From Candidatus Pacearchaeota archaeon (GTDB taxonomy: Archaea; Nanobdellota; Nanobdellia; Pacearchaeales; GW2011-AR1): 59,036 nucleotides of DNA. A program made the position numbers and the translations under genes. The notes below the pieces were generated by a model, which saw only the letters and a program-made list of their open reading frames with translations, did no database searches and had not been told where the DNA came from. Of this stretch, positions 1 through 8,338 are shown piece after piece. The first letter of the stretch is position 1; the number at the start of each line of letters is the position of its first letter. The stretch lies in assembly GCA_018304025.1 (NCBI GenBank), contig JAGVXA010000003.1, positions 1 to 59,036 of the forward strand. The letters run 5' to 3'.

Positions 1-1
1 A

Positions 2-313
2 TATTTGAAAGAAAATCTTGGCAGGACGTATCACGAAATTGCTGAAGAAATTTCCAGAGATGACAGAACTGTCTGGACTGCTTATAATAAGGCGAAGAGG
101 AAACAAAAAGAACCTGTTGATACTAACAAAGCGAAAATGATTATATCTATAGAAATATTTAGAAACAGAAAGATGACTGTTTTTGAATCTGTGATTTTGT
201 ATTTGAGAAAGAGGGGAATGAAATACGCTGATATCGCGAGATTATTGGAAAGAGACACCAGGAACGTGCAGACCATTTACTCTAGAGCAATTAAAAAAAG
301 TCAGAAAGTTTAA
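2..313 (+). CDS. Helix-turn-helix protein with two repeated HTH units, 5' truncated
   Basis: The frame is open to the left edge and the listed TTG start is arbitrary, so the true start is probably outside the window. Two segments align with each other, TYHEIAEEISRDDRTVWTAY and KYADIARLLERDTRNVQTIY, each with the spacing of a sigma-70 region 4-like helix-turn-helix followed by a basic end (KAKRK, RAIKK). The visible part is therefore a tandem HTH repeat, most likely a DNA-binding regulator. Its stop codon overlaps the TTTAAAAA box of the next gene. No ligand or partner domain is visible and the family could not be named. Confidence 0.7.
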   Translation, partial: YLKENLGRTYHEIAEEISRDDRTVWTAYNKAKRKQKEPVDTNKAKMIISIEIFRNRKMTVFESVILYLRKRGMKYADIARLLERDTRNVQTIYSRAIKKSQKV

Positions 314-340
314 AAAGATGAACTTCTTAGAAAACAAAAG

Positions 341-1246
341 ATGGCTGATAAAAAGAGAATTGCGCGTTGCATTGTATTTTTTTTGACGGGCGTAATTTTA
401 ACAAGTTTTTTTGCAACTGCGTTCTGGCCATTTGATAAAGTTGATTTGTCGCCGTCTCAGAATACAGATGTTAGTGTTCAAGTTGGAAATGCTGCGCCGA
501 CTGTTGCTATAACTTCTTTAGAGAGTTCTATTCCTTTAAGCGAGGGAACAACTTATTCAGCAAATATTGATTTTGAAGCTACAGATGCTAATGGAGTTAA
601 TACGCTAGATGACTCGTCGGTATCGATTGTTTTTGCTTTTCCTGCAGGAGGGCCTTATACAGAACAAAGAACTGGAAGTATTTCAGATTGCACGCCTAGC
701 ACTTTAGGAAATGTGAGAACTTATGATTGTGATATAACGATGCAGTATTTTGACTCGGCAGGCACTTGGGATGTCACAGTTAGCGTCAGTGATACTGGTG
801 CTACGCCATTAACAAGCCAAGACACGTCAACTACGACTGTGAATTTATTAAAGGGAATACTTTTAACTGCAGGTTCGCCGATTGGTTTTGGAACAGTTGC
901 TCCGGGCCAAAATGATGTAACCTCTCCCCCAACTACTGTCAAAAACAACGGAAATTATGAGGGAACAATAGATGTTACTGCTTATGCTCTTTATGAAACT
1001 GGCGGAAGCAATATTCCTGCAGCTAATTTCAATGCAGCTGGTTCAAATGAAGCTAATGTTTGCGCTGGAGCTGGAACAACTACTCTTATTCAGGCAACTC
1101 AGACTACTGTAACGAGCACAAATCTTGAAAAGGGCGACGGGGCAAGTGAAAATATGAAATGGTGCCTGGATGTTCCTAGCAGCATAGTTTCTGCAGCGTA
1201 TTCTACATCAATATCTCCAAGTCAACAATGGACAATCGCAATATAA
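341..1246 (+). CDS. Exported surface protein with Ig-like beta domains
   Basis: A basic N-terminus (ADKKR) followed by a hydrophobic stretch to about residue 28 looks like a signal peptide. The remainder is Thr/Ser/Asp-rich with beta-sandwich character (APTVAITSLESSIPLSEG, DFEATDANGV), as in Ig-like or PKD-like surface domains. No C-terminal membrane anchor is seen, so it may be secreted or held by partners. A TTTAAAAA box lies 32 nt upstream of the ATG. The 3' end overlaps the next gene by 19 nt, which suggests translational coupling. The family is not recognised; export is inferred from the leader. Confidence 0.7.
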   Translation: MADKKRIARCIVFFLTGVILTSFFATAFWPFDKVDLSPSQNTDVSVQVGNAAPTVAITSLESSIPLSEGTTYSANIDFEATDANGVNTLDDSSVSIVFAFPAGGPYTEQRTGSISDCTPSTLGNVRTYDCDITMQYFDSAGTWDVTVSVSDTGATPLTSQDTSTTTVNLLKGILLTAGSPIGFGTVAPGQNDVTSPPTTVKNNGNYEGTIDVTAYALYETGGSNIPAANFNAAGSNEANVCAGAGTTTLIQATQTTVTSTNLEKGDGASENMKWCLDVPSSIVSAAYSTSISPSQQWTIAI

Positions 1247-1782
1247 AAATAATAGCGTTGGTATTTGTAAGTTTGCTAGTTAGCACAGGCTATGTTTTGG
1301 CGTTTGGAGTCAGCTCTCCTTACTGGAAAGATAACCCTTTGAAAATGTATCCTGGGGAAACAAAAGAGGTAAGTTTTAATTTGCAAAATTGTCCTTCGCT
1401 ATCAGAAGATTGCGACCAAAAAGAAGCGAATGTTCTTGTTTCATTTGAAGAGGGCAATGAGATAGCGCAAATAACAAATGGTCCAACTTACAAGGTTCCT
1501 TTTGGAAGTTCTGATACGAACGTGATACTGAAAGTGAGTATTCCTGAAAGCGCAAGTGTTGGAGACAGCTATAATGTAAAGCTCTCTATTGGTGCTCCTA
1601 ATGATGAAACTGGCGGAAATATACAATTAGGTGTTGGGTATAATGTAGAATTTCCTGTGAATGTTGTAGAAGAAGAAATTACTGAAAAACCTGGAGTGAG
1701 TACGACCACGATTGTTGTTATCGTGCTACTGGTTCTTATTGCGATAGGCGTGTTGTTCTGGCTGCTGAAAAAAAGAAAGTAA
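1228..1782 (+). CDS. Exported membrane-anchored beta protein
   Basis: Residues 1-25 form a signal peptide (KIIALVFVSLLVSTGYVLA). A beta-rich extracellular domain follows, with two Cys close together (NCPSLSEDCDQ). A single transmembrane helix (TTIVVIVLLVLIAIGVLFWLL) ends in the basic tail KKRK, so the topology is outside domain, helix, short cytosolic tail. It starts inside the preceding gene and probably shares its transcript. Together with the neighbouring exported genes it forms a small surface-protein cassette. No known family was recognised. Confidence 0.72.
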   Translation: MDNRNIKIIALVFVSLLVSTGYVLAFGVSSPYWKDNPLKMYPGETKEVSFNLQNCPSLSEDCDQKEANVLVSFEEGNEIAQITNGPTYKVPFGSSDTNVILKVSIPESASVGDSYNVKLSIGAPNDETGGNIQLGVGYNVEFPVNVVEEEITEKPGVSTTTIVVIVLLVLIAIGVLFWLLKKRK

Positions 1783-1790
1783 TGGACAAG

Positions 1791-1798
1791 TTTAAATA
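1791..1798 (+). promoter_or_regulatory. TATA-like promoter box of the exported Cys-module gene
   Basis: TTTAAATA with its first base exactly 29 nt before the ATG at 1820. This is the spacing seen throughout the window and it implies a leaderless mRNA. Confidence 0.65.
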
Positions 1799-1819
1799 AA
1801 TAAATCTTTATCTTTGTTT

Positions 1820-2794
1820 ATGAAAAGAGCAGTTCTATTGATTTTTGTATTGTTCTTTGTTAGTTTTGTTTCGGGAGCAGAAAAAACATTTAGTCCTGTT
1901 GAAGAAACAGAGGTTTTTGCTATTGTCGACGGTGATGCTCCTGTTATTAATATTTTAAGCCCGAGAAATACAGTTTATAATAATGCGACGGCTATATTAA
2001 TTAATTATAGTGTTTTTGATTTATCCTTGGATTCTATCTGGTATTCTATTAACGGGGGAGAAAACAAGACTATTTCTGAACCTTTCTTGTTAGATTTTAA
2101 CGAGGGTGATTATATTTTAAGGATATTTGCTAACGACAGATTGGGGAGGATTAATTTTTCAGAGGTTTATTTTGAAGTGAACAACTCTGCTCTGTATTGC
2201 GGCGACAAGAATTGCAGTGCTGGAGAAGATTGCGCTAAATGTTCTGCTGATTGCGGGAGCTGTATTTTACCGGGGGCAAGAGATGACGGCGGGGGCGGAG
2301 GAGGCGGTTCTGGCGGCAACAAAAACATAGAAGACGAAAAACAAAGCAATTTTGAGATAAACAAAGAACAATTTGGTGTTGAATTAAACCAGGGAGAAGC
2401 AAAAACAGATTCGTTAGATATTTTAAACAGCGGAGAGACTAATCTAACATTCAAGGTCAATATTGACTTTTCTTCAAACATGATTAGTTTAAGCGAGGAA
2501 GAATTTGAGCTGATGCCTGGCGAGGTGAAAAAAATTTCTTTGGATTTTATTGCTCCGGCGGGGATGAATCCTTCTGTGTATTTTGGCGAGGTAATTATTT
2601 TGGCAGGCGATAAAGAAATAAGAATTCCTGTTGTTATTGAAGTAAAAGAAAGAGAATTTGAAATTGAAATTCCTCTGGTGGTTAAAGACAATCAAATTAT
2701 TTTTTGGATACTGCTTATTATTTTGATTGTTTTAATTATTTTAATTGTTTTGAAGAAATTAAGAAAAGAGGAGCACAAGAGGAAGAAAAAATAG
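1820..2794 (+). CDS. Exported protein with Cys-rich module, poly-Gly linker and C-terminal anchor
   Basis: The ATG at 1820 is preferred over the TTG six bases upstream because a TTTAAATA box begins exactly 29 nt before it. Order: signal peptide to about residue 20, an Ig-like beta domain, a Cys module (CGDKNCSAGEDCAKCSADCG), a poly-Gly linker (GGGGGGSGG), a second beta domain, then a transmembrane helix and a basic tail. A similar Cys module (CGDGTCNTDETCSSCVADCG) occurs in the 743-aa secreted protein some 32 kb away, so the module is shared among surface proteins of this genome. It converges with rpsB. Function is unknown beyond a cell-surface location. Confidence 0.75.
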   Translation: MKRAVLLIFVLFFVSFVSGAEKTFSPVEETEVFAIVDGDAPVINILSPRNTVYNNATAILINYSVFDLSLDSIWYSINGGENKTISEPFLLDFNEGDYILRIFANDRLGRINFSEVYFEVNNSALYCGDKNCSAGEDCAKCSADCGSCILPGARDDGGGGGGGSGGNKNIEDEKQSNFEINKEQFGVELNQGEAKTDSLDILNSGETNLTFKVNIDFSSNMISLSEEEFELMPGEVKKISLDFIAPAGMNPSVYFGEVIILAGDKEIRIPVVIEVKEREFEIEIPLVVKDNQIIFWILLIILIVLIILIVLKKLRKEEHKRKKK

Positions 2795-2797
2795 TTT

Positions 2798-3586
2798 TTA
2801 TTTCGGAGGAACCAAATCATCCCAGCCTTCGACGAATTCTTGGATTGAAGGAACTTGGACATTTAATTTTCTTTTTTCGACGTAAAGTTTTGTCAAAAGA
2901 TAGAAAATCATTCCCAATGATTTTGCTGACTTGTTGTTTCCAGGAATTATTTTTGTAACGTCCATTGTGTAATTGTTTGTGTCGCAAATTCCCAAAATTG
3001 GAATTTTAATTCGCTTTGCGTCATTGAGCGCGTTTTTGTCTGTCCAAGGGTCGCAAACTAATACTAGCTCTACTTCGAAAAATGTTTCTAAATTTGGATT
3101 TGTCAAAATTCCCGCAGGATATTGTTTTGTGAAACATCTTATTCCAGTTATTTTTGAAAACAGTTCGACGACTTTGTGGCCTGATTCTCTTTTGCAGACA
3201 ACTGCGATTTCTTCCGGAGCAAATTGCGCTAAATATTCTGCGCCTTCTCTTAGTTTTTCGTCTAGCAAAGTTGTGTTAAAGACAGCTAATGAGTCTGCTC
3301 TTCGCTTGTAGACATACGGCTTCATGTCTGGAGTAATTGCTCTTGTGCCGAGATGAATAGAGGATTTAAGATAATCTTGAATTGGAACTAATGTATTTGC
3401 TTCTTCTTCTTTTTTTGGAGAGATTATTTTTACTTCTTCGCCTTTTACTTCTTTAGCTAGCTTTGCTGCTTTTTCTTTTAGCTTTGCTAGTTTTGCAGAT
3501 TTGTCTTCGCTAGTAGAAACTGCTTTTTCTGGAGGTGATTGTTCAGCTTCGATACTTTCAGATTTTGTTTTCTTTGCTCTTGGCAT
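2798..3586 (-). CDS. rpsB: 30S ribosomal protein S2 (uS2)
   Basis: Archaeal S2 of the small subunit. The family core is clear from about residue 65: IHLGTRAITPDMKPYVYKRR, then the region TKQYPAGILTNPN, VLVCDPWTDKNALNDAKR and PILGICDTNN. About 60 charged Lys/Glu/Ala-rich residues precede the core, as an extra N-terminal tail. A TTTAAAAA box lies 29 nt upstream, so the gene has its own leaderless promoter. It follows enolase and rpoK in the order common to many archaea. Confidence 0.96.
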   Translation of the reverse strand: MPRAKKTKSESIEAEQSPPEKAVSTSEDKSAKLAKLKEKAAKLAKEVKGEEVKIISPKKEEEANTLVPIQDYLKSSIHLGTRAITPDMKPYVYKRRADSLAVFNTTLLDEKLREGAEYLAQFAPEEIAVVCKRESGHKVVELFSKITGIRCFTKQYPAGILTNPNLETFFEVELVLVCDPWTDKNALNDAKRIKIPILGICDTNNYTMDVTKIIPGNNKSAKSLGMIFYLLTKLYVEKRKLNVQVPSIQEFVEGWDDLVPPK

Positions 3587-3607
3587 TTTAACAGATGAGA
3601 ATTGGGG

Positions 3608-3615
3608 TTTTTAAA
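3608..3615 (-). promoter_or_regulatory. TATA-like box of rpsB
   Basis: TTTAAAAA on the minus strand, upstream edge 29 nt from the rpsB ATG. Confidence 0.6.
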
Positions 3616-3623
3616 AGTTACTT

Positions 3624-4757
3624 TTAATGGTTTTCAATTTCAATTAATCTTTTTAGTTTAACTTCGCGCCATTTTGTCGAGATTCCGCATTTTATATAAT
3701 CTGCCTGGAAGCCGACGGCTAAGTCGGCTAGAGCGTCGTCGAGAGTTTCGCCGGAGCGGTGAGAGAGAATTGTTTTTATGTTATGCTTTTTGCAAATCTT
3801 GAAAATTTCTGCAAGTTCTAGAAGAGAGCCATTTTGATTGGGTTTGATTATCATCGCATTAATTGAGTTTGATTTAATTGCTTTTTTTAATCTTGAAATT
3901 TGAGTTGCTGTTAAGTCGTCGCCGACGACTAAATTACTTGGGCAATGGATAATTTTACTAAATCCTTTGAAATCTTCTTCTTGAAGAGGGTCTTCTATGT
4001 ACAAGAGATTGTGCTTTTTTATTAATGAATTGGTATGGATGATTTGCTGTTGCTTGTTAAATTTGAAATTTTTATAATTGTAGAAATTGTTTTTATAAAA
4101 TGAAGAAGATGCTATATCTACTCCTAAATTTATTTTTTCTTGGAATTGAGAAAGGATCTGGAGGATTTGTTCGTCGCTAAAAGAAGTCTGCCAGGCGCCT
4201 TCGTCGTTTTTTTCAGATGATTTTAATTTTGTTTTAAGCTGATTGTAAATTTTGTTCATTGTTTTGACGTTTTCTTTGATCGATTTTTGCTTGGGAATTA
4301 TTAAAAATTCCTGGAAGATTGGATGATTGGAATTATGAGAATGCACGCCGCCGCCTATTGCATTTCCTACGGGAATTGGCAAAGATTTTGCATTCAGGTT
4401 TATTATTTGCCATAGTTGGATATTTTTTTCTTTTGCTAATGCTTTTAGGATTGCTATTTCTAAGGATACTAAAGCGTTTGCTCCAAATTGCTTTGGGTCT
4501 TTTAATTTGAATTGCTTTTTTATTTGCTTTTCAATTAGAGATAAATCTTCGAATTGATTAATTTGGATGCCTTGGAGATTTAGACTATTGATGTCTTTGA
4601 TGCTTTGATTTAGGGAGATGTGATATGAAGGAGTTTCTGCTTTGCCTTTTGATTTTCCCGACGGAGATGATGCTTTCTGATTGTTTACTGAGATTTCTAT
4701 TGTTGGTTCGTTTCTTGAATCTTTGATTATACGCGAATTTATCTCTTTTATTTGCAT
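3624..4757 (-). CDS. eno: Enolase (phosphopyruvate hydratase), short form
   Basis: Interconverts 2-phosphoglycerate and phosphoenolpyruvate in the cytosol. Family signatures are present: GNAIGGGVHSHN, the metal ligands in GVDIAS, YIEDPLQEED and VGDDLTAT, the catalytic Lys in IIKPNQNGS, the loop SHRSGETLDD and the final Lys in DYIKCGIS. At 377 aa it is about 50 residues shorter than usual, and its N-terminal domain is divergent (KDSRNEPTIEI, SPSGKSKGKAE). Catalytic residues appear retained, so it is probably active. A CTTAAAAA box 29 nt upstream gives it its own promoter. Most other glycolytic genes are not in the window. Confidence 0.93.
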   Translation of the reverse strand: MQIKEINSRIIKDSRNEPTIEISVNNQKASSPSGKSKGKAETPSYHISLNQSIKDINSLNLQGIQINQFEDLSLIEKQIKKQFKLKDPKQFGANALVSLEIAILKALAKEKNIQLWQIINLNAKSLPIPVGNAIGGGVHSHNSNHPIFQEFLIIPKQKSIKENVKTMNKIYNQLKTKLKSSEKNDEGAWQTSFSDEQILQILSQFQEKINLGVDIASSSFYKNNFYNYKNFKFNKQQQIIHTNSLIKKHNLLYIEDPLQEEDFKGFSKIIHCPSNLVVGDDLTATQISRLKKAIKSNSINAMIIKPNQNGSLLELAEIFKICKKHNIKTILSHRSGETLDDALADLAVGFQADYIKCGISTKWREVKLKRLIEIENH

Positions 4758-4941
4758 GAGATAAATAAGGAGAGAGAGTTTTTAAGATATTTGATTGCTC
4801 TGTGCAAATCTGTGCCTTAAGTACGTTTCCATTTGCGTCCTAGGAGAATTGTTATCTGAATAAACAATGTGGATAAAAGATTAAAAATAAGAAGGTTGAA
4901 GAAGTATTTTTAATTTTCTATTTTCTAATAAATTACTGAAT
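4758..4941. other. Intergenic region between rpoK and enolase
   Basis: It holds the enolase promoter (CTTAAAAA at 4779-4786 on the minus strand) and AT-rich sequence. No tRNA, convincing small gene or repeat was seen. Confidence 0.4.
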
Positions 4942-5316
4942 TCACTGCTCTTCAGAACCTTCTTCCTCGACAGATTCATCAGCATCGCCGGCGTTGACAA
5001 AACCTAACTTGTCCGCTTCTTCTGAGATTTCTTTTTCCACTTCTTTTTCTTTTTCAGCCAGCTCTTCGTCTGACACTTTTTCTTCCTTTATTCCTCTTAG
5101 CTTATCTGCTCTTTTTTTTGGAGTCGGACGATGAATTGTTATTGGCAAAACTCCTTCCAGAAATTCTTTTTCTGCAATTTTCAGGGAATCGTATTTTAAT
5201 TCTTTTAATTCCTCTTGTGACATTTTCAAAAGAATTGGCGCGTCCATGGCTATTTGCAAAGCTCTGGCTCCGATTATCCGCGCTGTCTCGTATTTTGTGA
5301 ATTGTTGTTCTGGCAT
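4942..5316 (-). CDS. rpoK: DNA-directed RNA polymerase subunit K (Rpo6/Rpb6)
   Basis: Small assembly subunit of archaeal RNA polymerase. The conserved block is near the N-terminus: FTKYETARIIGARALQIAMD, followed by PILL and the strand GVLPITIHRPTP. About 50 acidic, Glu-rich residues are appended at the C-terminus, making it longer than the usual 55-90 aa. It lies 11 bp after rrp42 and before enolase and S2, an arrangement conserved in archaea. Confidence 0.94.
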   Translation of the reverse strand: MPEQQFTKYETARIIGARALQIAMDAPILLKMSQEELKELKYDSLKIAEKEFLEGVLPITIHRPTPKKRADKLRGIKEEKVSDEELAEKEKEVEKEISEEADKLGFVNAGDADESVEEEGSEEQ

Positions 5317-5327
5317 TTTGTTAAATG

Positions 5328-6143
5328 TTAAAGGAATTTTTTAAGCTTTTTGTTAAACTCTTCAAATTTCTTTGGGATTATTTCCATAATTTTTTCAATT
5401 TCTTCTGATGTAAGTATCGCTTTTCCTTTTTTCTGGCAGGAGTTAAGCATTATCTGCTTGTTCCAGTTTGAGATGCCGAAAGTTATTCTTGCGTCACACG
5501 CTTCTTCTTCTTCACGCGTCGGGTCCAAGATTATTGAATCTCCGAGCTTGTAAAAGCTAAATGAAATTGGAATTATTTCTTTTGCAAGAGGAAGCTTGTT
5601 CTTTGTTTTTTTGTCGTAGTCTACTTTTCCTTCTTTGTCTATTTCCGGAAAAACTGCGTTCTTTAAAGCTGCAAGAGCTGCGAGAGAAGATGCTTCGATT
5701 ATGTTTCCGTCGTCGTTGATTGGATAAATATCTGCAACTATTGTCCAGACCTTTTTTCCTTCTTCGATTACTAATTTTTTAAAATCAATTATATCAGAAG
5801 CTCTTATCGCTCTGTCTACAAGGCGAGGTAATTCGATTGCATCAAACTTTGGAGGGCCTGATTCATATCTTGGCGACGCCATCGGCAATAAATCGCTTGA
5901 AACCATAAGATTTCCTTCATCCGGCGAATCTGGATATGGCTCGCCAACCTGCATTTTAACACCGACTATAACGTCTGTTTTTCCCATCTTGATTCTTGCT
6001 GAACCTTCTGCTTTATTTGAAACATCATATTCTATTTCAAAATCTCTTGATTCTAATAATTCTCTGCCGTCGAATCTTTTTCCTTCTGCGAACATTTTTC
6101 TTAATTTTTCTTTTGTCAGATTAGATGTTTCCATTCCTGTCAT
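5328..6143 (-). CDS. rrp42: Exosome complex subunit Rrp42
   Basis: RNase PH-fold partner in the archaeal exosome hexamer; in this family Rrp42 lacks the catalytic Asp but forms the active interface with Rrp41. Visible features: KRFDGRELLESRDFEIEY at the start, GSARIKMGKTDVIVGVK, the central segment LPRLVDRAIRASDIIDFKKL and DPTREEEEACDARITF. Its length (271 aa) is normal. The ATG overlaps the rrp41 stop as ATGA, so the two are translationally coupled for equal production. Confidence 0.95.
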   Translation of the reverse strand: MTGMETSNLTKEKLRKMFAEGKRFDGRELLESRDFEIEYDVSNKAEGSARIKMGKTDVIVGVKMQVGEPYPDSPDEGNLMVSSDLLPMASPRYESGPPKFDAIELPRLVDRAIRASDIIDFKKLVIEEGKKVWTIVADIYPINDDGNIIEASSLAALAALKNAVFPEIDKEGKVDYDKKTKNKLPLAKEIIPISFSFYKLGDSIILDPTREEEEACDARITFGISNWNKQIMLNSCQKKGKAILTSEEIEKIMEIIPKKFEEFNKKLKKFL

Positions 6144-6847
6144 TTTTCGTTTTCCTCCACTACTTCTTTAAGTGCTTTTTTCTGCGCTTCGTAAATGTGC
6201 TTTGATGCTTCTGCTGCAAGCTTGAGAACTTCTTTAACTAATTCCGGCTGGATTTTTCCGTCCATTTGCATTAATGTGAATGCGTCTGAATTTGCTAGTT
6301 TTGCAAGCGCGAAATCTGTTGCTCCTTCTCCCTCTTTGAAGTCTTCTTCTTCTTTGTTTAAGTCCACTATTAATTCCTTGTCGTTTTTTCCGATTGCGAC
6401 TGAGCAGATTAAATCTTTCATCGGGATTCCGGCATGCGCTAACGCCATTGAAGCTGCGTTAATTCCTGCTGTTCTTGTTCCTGCGTCTGCCTGCAAAATG
6501 TAGATTTGCACGTCGATAACGCTGTTTGGGAATGCTTTCAAATCTAAAGCTGGCTCCAACGCCCATTCTGTTACTTTTGAAATTTCACTTGAACGTCTTG
6601 ACGGGCCTGGTTTTTTTCTATCGCCGACTGAAAAACTCAGCAAGTCGTAATTAACTCTTAGAATTCCGGTTGAAGGATCCTGCATGTGCTGGGGATGCAG
6701 TTGTCTTGGGCCGTAAACTGCTGCGATTGCGACGGTTTTTCCGAATGCAAACATTGCTGAACCGTCTGCGTTTGGCACTACGTCTATTTTTGCTTTTATC
6801 TCACGAAGTTCGTGCTGCTTTCTACCGTCGGGTCTTTTGATTGCCAT
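6140..6847 (-). CDS. rrp41: Exosome complex catalytic subunit Rrp41
   Basis: The catalytic 3'-5' phosphorolytic RNase subunit of the archaeal exosome. It shows the family start RPDGRK.HELR, AAVYGPRQLHPQH, the phosphate and RNA-binding segment PGPSRRSSEIS, and the catalytic Asp region DLNKEEEDF. Length is 235 aa, as usual. It lies between the unrecognised 63-aa gene and rrp42. Confidence 0.96.
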   Translation of the reverse strand: MAIKRPDGRKQHELREIKAKIDVVPNADGSAMFAFGKTVAIAAVYGPRQLHPQHMQDPSTGILRVNYDLLSFSVGDRKKPGPSRRSSEISKVTEWALEPALDLKAFPNSVIDVQIYILQADAGTRTAGINAASMALAHAGIPMKDLICSVAIGKNDKELIVDLNKEEEDFKEGEGATDFALAKLANSDAFTLMQMDGKIQPELVKEVLKLAAEASKHIYEAQKKALKEVVEENEK

Positions 6848-6848
6848 A

Positions 6849-7040
6849 TTATTTTCTTTCCTCTGGAGAAGAATTTTCTCTCACGACATAAACATCGGTA
6901 ATGCATAAATCCGGCCAACTTTTTACTGCTAATCTCCTTGCTTCTTCTTCTGAACTGGCGTTATAAGTAGTAATAACTCTTGCAGGAGTTTCACACTCAT
7001 CTATTAACATTCCTGTTATTCCAAATTTTTTATTTGTCAT
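6849..7040 (-). CDS. Unrecognised 63-aa protein between rrp4 and rrp41
   Basis: A small acidic protein with a compact alpha/beta pattern (FGITGMLID, RVITTYNASSEEEARRLAVKSWPD, ITDVYVV). The middle reads like a helix of the kind that packs on a small sheet. It is joined to both exosome genes by one-base gaps (TAA-A-ATG), so it is co-transcribed and probably co-translated with rrp4 and rrp41. These are usually adjacent in archaea, so this is an insertion. It could be an exosome-associated factor, but only context suggests that. Confidence 0.75.
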   Translation of the reverse strand: MTNKKFGITGMLIDECETPARVITTYNASSEEEARRLAVKSWPDLCITDVYVVRENSSPEERK

Positions 7041-7041
7041 T

Positions 7042-7752
7042 TTATTTCTGCTCCGCGAACCATTGTTCGACTTTTTCTGTCAGGCCTGAGACGTGAACTT
7101 TGCTTGTTACGAATTCGATTGCGTTTCTTGCTTTGATTTCAGAATCTGTGTCAGGACCTTTTATCCAAATCCACCCGTTCTGGCCGATTGTTATGTTGCA
7201 TCCTGTTTTTTCTTTGATTAAGTTAACCATTGAGCCTTCTCTTCCGATTACTCTTGGAACTCTACTTGGAATTATTTTAAAGATAAATCCGCCTTCTAGT
7301 TTTCCCAACCCTTTTCCTTTCATTACCAAGTCTATTCCTTTTAGTTTTACTGACCAGATTTTTGCTGCGACCACGTCGCCAATGTTTAGGAATTGATCCA
7401 TTTCATTTCTGTTTATGAATCGGGGAGCTTCGTCAATTGGCAAGAAAGCTGAACCAGCTGAATCGATGTTTATCAGCCAGCCTGAAAAAGTTATGTCTGA
7501 AACAGTTCCTATGACTACATTATTTCTTCTTGGTACAAACGCGCCGAAAATTGAAATTACTTTTACAACTCTGCCTGAAATTTCTGCTAATCCAAATCTT
7601 GATGCGACGACGTTTTCTCCTTCTCTTCGAGTGCCTTCGCTTGGAAGATAATCTTCGCCGGAAACAATTGTTTCGCCCGGGACAACTGCCCATCTAGAAG
7701 TAGATTCGCTGTCTTCTTCAGCTTCGTGTGCTTCGTTAATTTCGTTTCTCAT
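7042..7752 (-). CDS. rrp4: Exosome RNA-binding cap subunit Rrp4
   Basis: Cap subunit that feeds RNA into the Rrp41/Rrp42 ring. An N-terminal domain contains VVPGETIV, an S1-like region follows (GRVVKVISIFGAFVPRRNN, VVAAKIWSV), then a C-terminal KH domain with the GXXG-type loop RVIGREGSMVNLI. Length 236 aa is typical. The nearest TATA-like box (CTTTTTAAAC) is about 80 nt upstream, so unlike many neighbours this mRNA has a leader of about 50 nt. Confidence 0.95.
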   Translation of the reverse strand: MRNEINEAHEAEEDSESTSRWAVVPGETIVSGEDYLPSEGTRREGENVVASRFGLAEISGRVVKVISIFGAFVPRRNNVVIGTVSDITFSGWLINIDSAGSAFLPIDEAPRFINRNEMDQFLNIGDVVAAKIWSVKLKGIDLVMKGKGLGKLEGGFIFKIIPSRVPRVIGREGSMVNLIKEKTGCNITIGQNGWIWIKGPDTDSEIKARNAIEFVTSKVHVSGLTEKVEQWFAEQK

Positions 7753-7873
7753 CGTAATTGTAATGTTTGACAGGATAATTGTAATATTCCCGTTTCTTTA
7801 CTTTCGGAAAAGGAAATAAGAGGGGTTTAAAAAGTTTTCGGCGGGTTTTGTTTTTGATAAGTCCAATAATAAA

Positions 7874-8077
7874 TTAATCGGCTTTCTTTTTCGCTTTCGC
7901 AATTGCTTCAAGCATTTTTACCGCAGTTCTGCTGGCGTCAAGAATTTCTATTTCTATCGGCAAACCTTCCCTCGTATAATGAGTAATAATATTTTCCCGC
8001 TGTTCGCCGAAGTCGGGGGATTCGTCGCCTAAAGTTATTACTAAAATATCTGTTTCTTTGTCGTATTTATATTTCAT
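7874..8077 (-). CDS. DUF2283-like protein, putative antitoxin of a small pair
   Basis: It begins with the DUF2283 pattern: KYKYDKETDILVITLGDE, then a strand ITHYTREGLPIEIEILDAS and a final helix. Genes of this family commonly follow a DUF4258 gene, as here, with an 11-nt overlap. Such pairs are suspected type II toxin-antitoxin modules; that role is inferred from the pairing. The pair sits between rrp4 and SBDS, genes that are usually contiguous in archaea. Confidence 0.8.
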   Translation of the reverse strand: MKYKYDKETDILVITLGDESPDFGEQRENIITHYTREGLPIEIEILDASRTAVKMLEAIAKAKKKAD

Positions 8078-8297
8078 ATCGTTTTCTCCTCGCTTTGTAG
8101 CATGTTATAACTATATTTATGTCTTTCTCTTCGACGATTACTCTGAGCATATATCCATTAATATTCTTTTGATAAATTTTTCTTTTTTCATATGTATCAA
8201 TTATTTTGTCAGGAGAACTTAGACAATCTTTAATCATTTCTTCAGTTATGAAATACTTCTCCATTCTTTCTTTAGCATGGGAAGTTATGATAAACAT
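8067..8297 (-). CDS. DUF4258-like protein, putative toxin of a small pair
   Basis: It matches the DUF4258 layout: TSHAKERMEKYFITEEMIKD near the start, a central YEKRKIYQKNINGYMLRVIVEE and the end IVITCYKARRKRY. The family is RelE-like in secondary structure and is typically encoded before a DUF2283 gene. A weak AT-rich box (AATAAATA) lies 29 nt upstream, so the pair seems to have its own leaderless promoter even though it is inside the exosome gene string. Toxicity is not shown by sequence. Confidence 0.8.
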   Translation of the reverse strand: MFIITSHAKERMEKYFITEEMIKDCLSSPDKIIDTYEKRKIYQKNINGYMLRVIVEEKDINIVITCYKARRKRYEI

Positions 8298-8338
8298 TTA
8301 TTATTGAAGAAAGAGTTGTATTTATTATTTTCTAATTA

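Noticed and set aside
2167-2691. 174-aa minus-strand ORF inside the exported Cys-module gene
   Set aside because: Shadow frame: Pro/Ser-rich low-complexity translation, no promoter, fully antisense to a gene with signal peptide and anchor.
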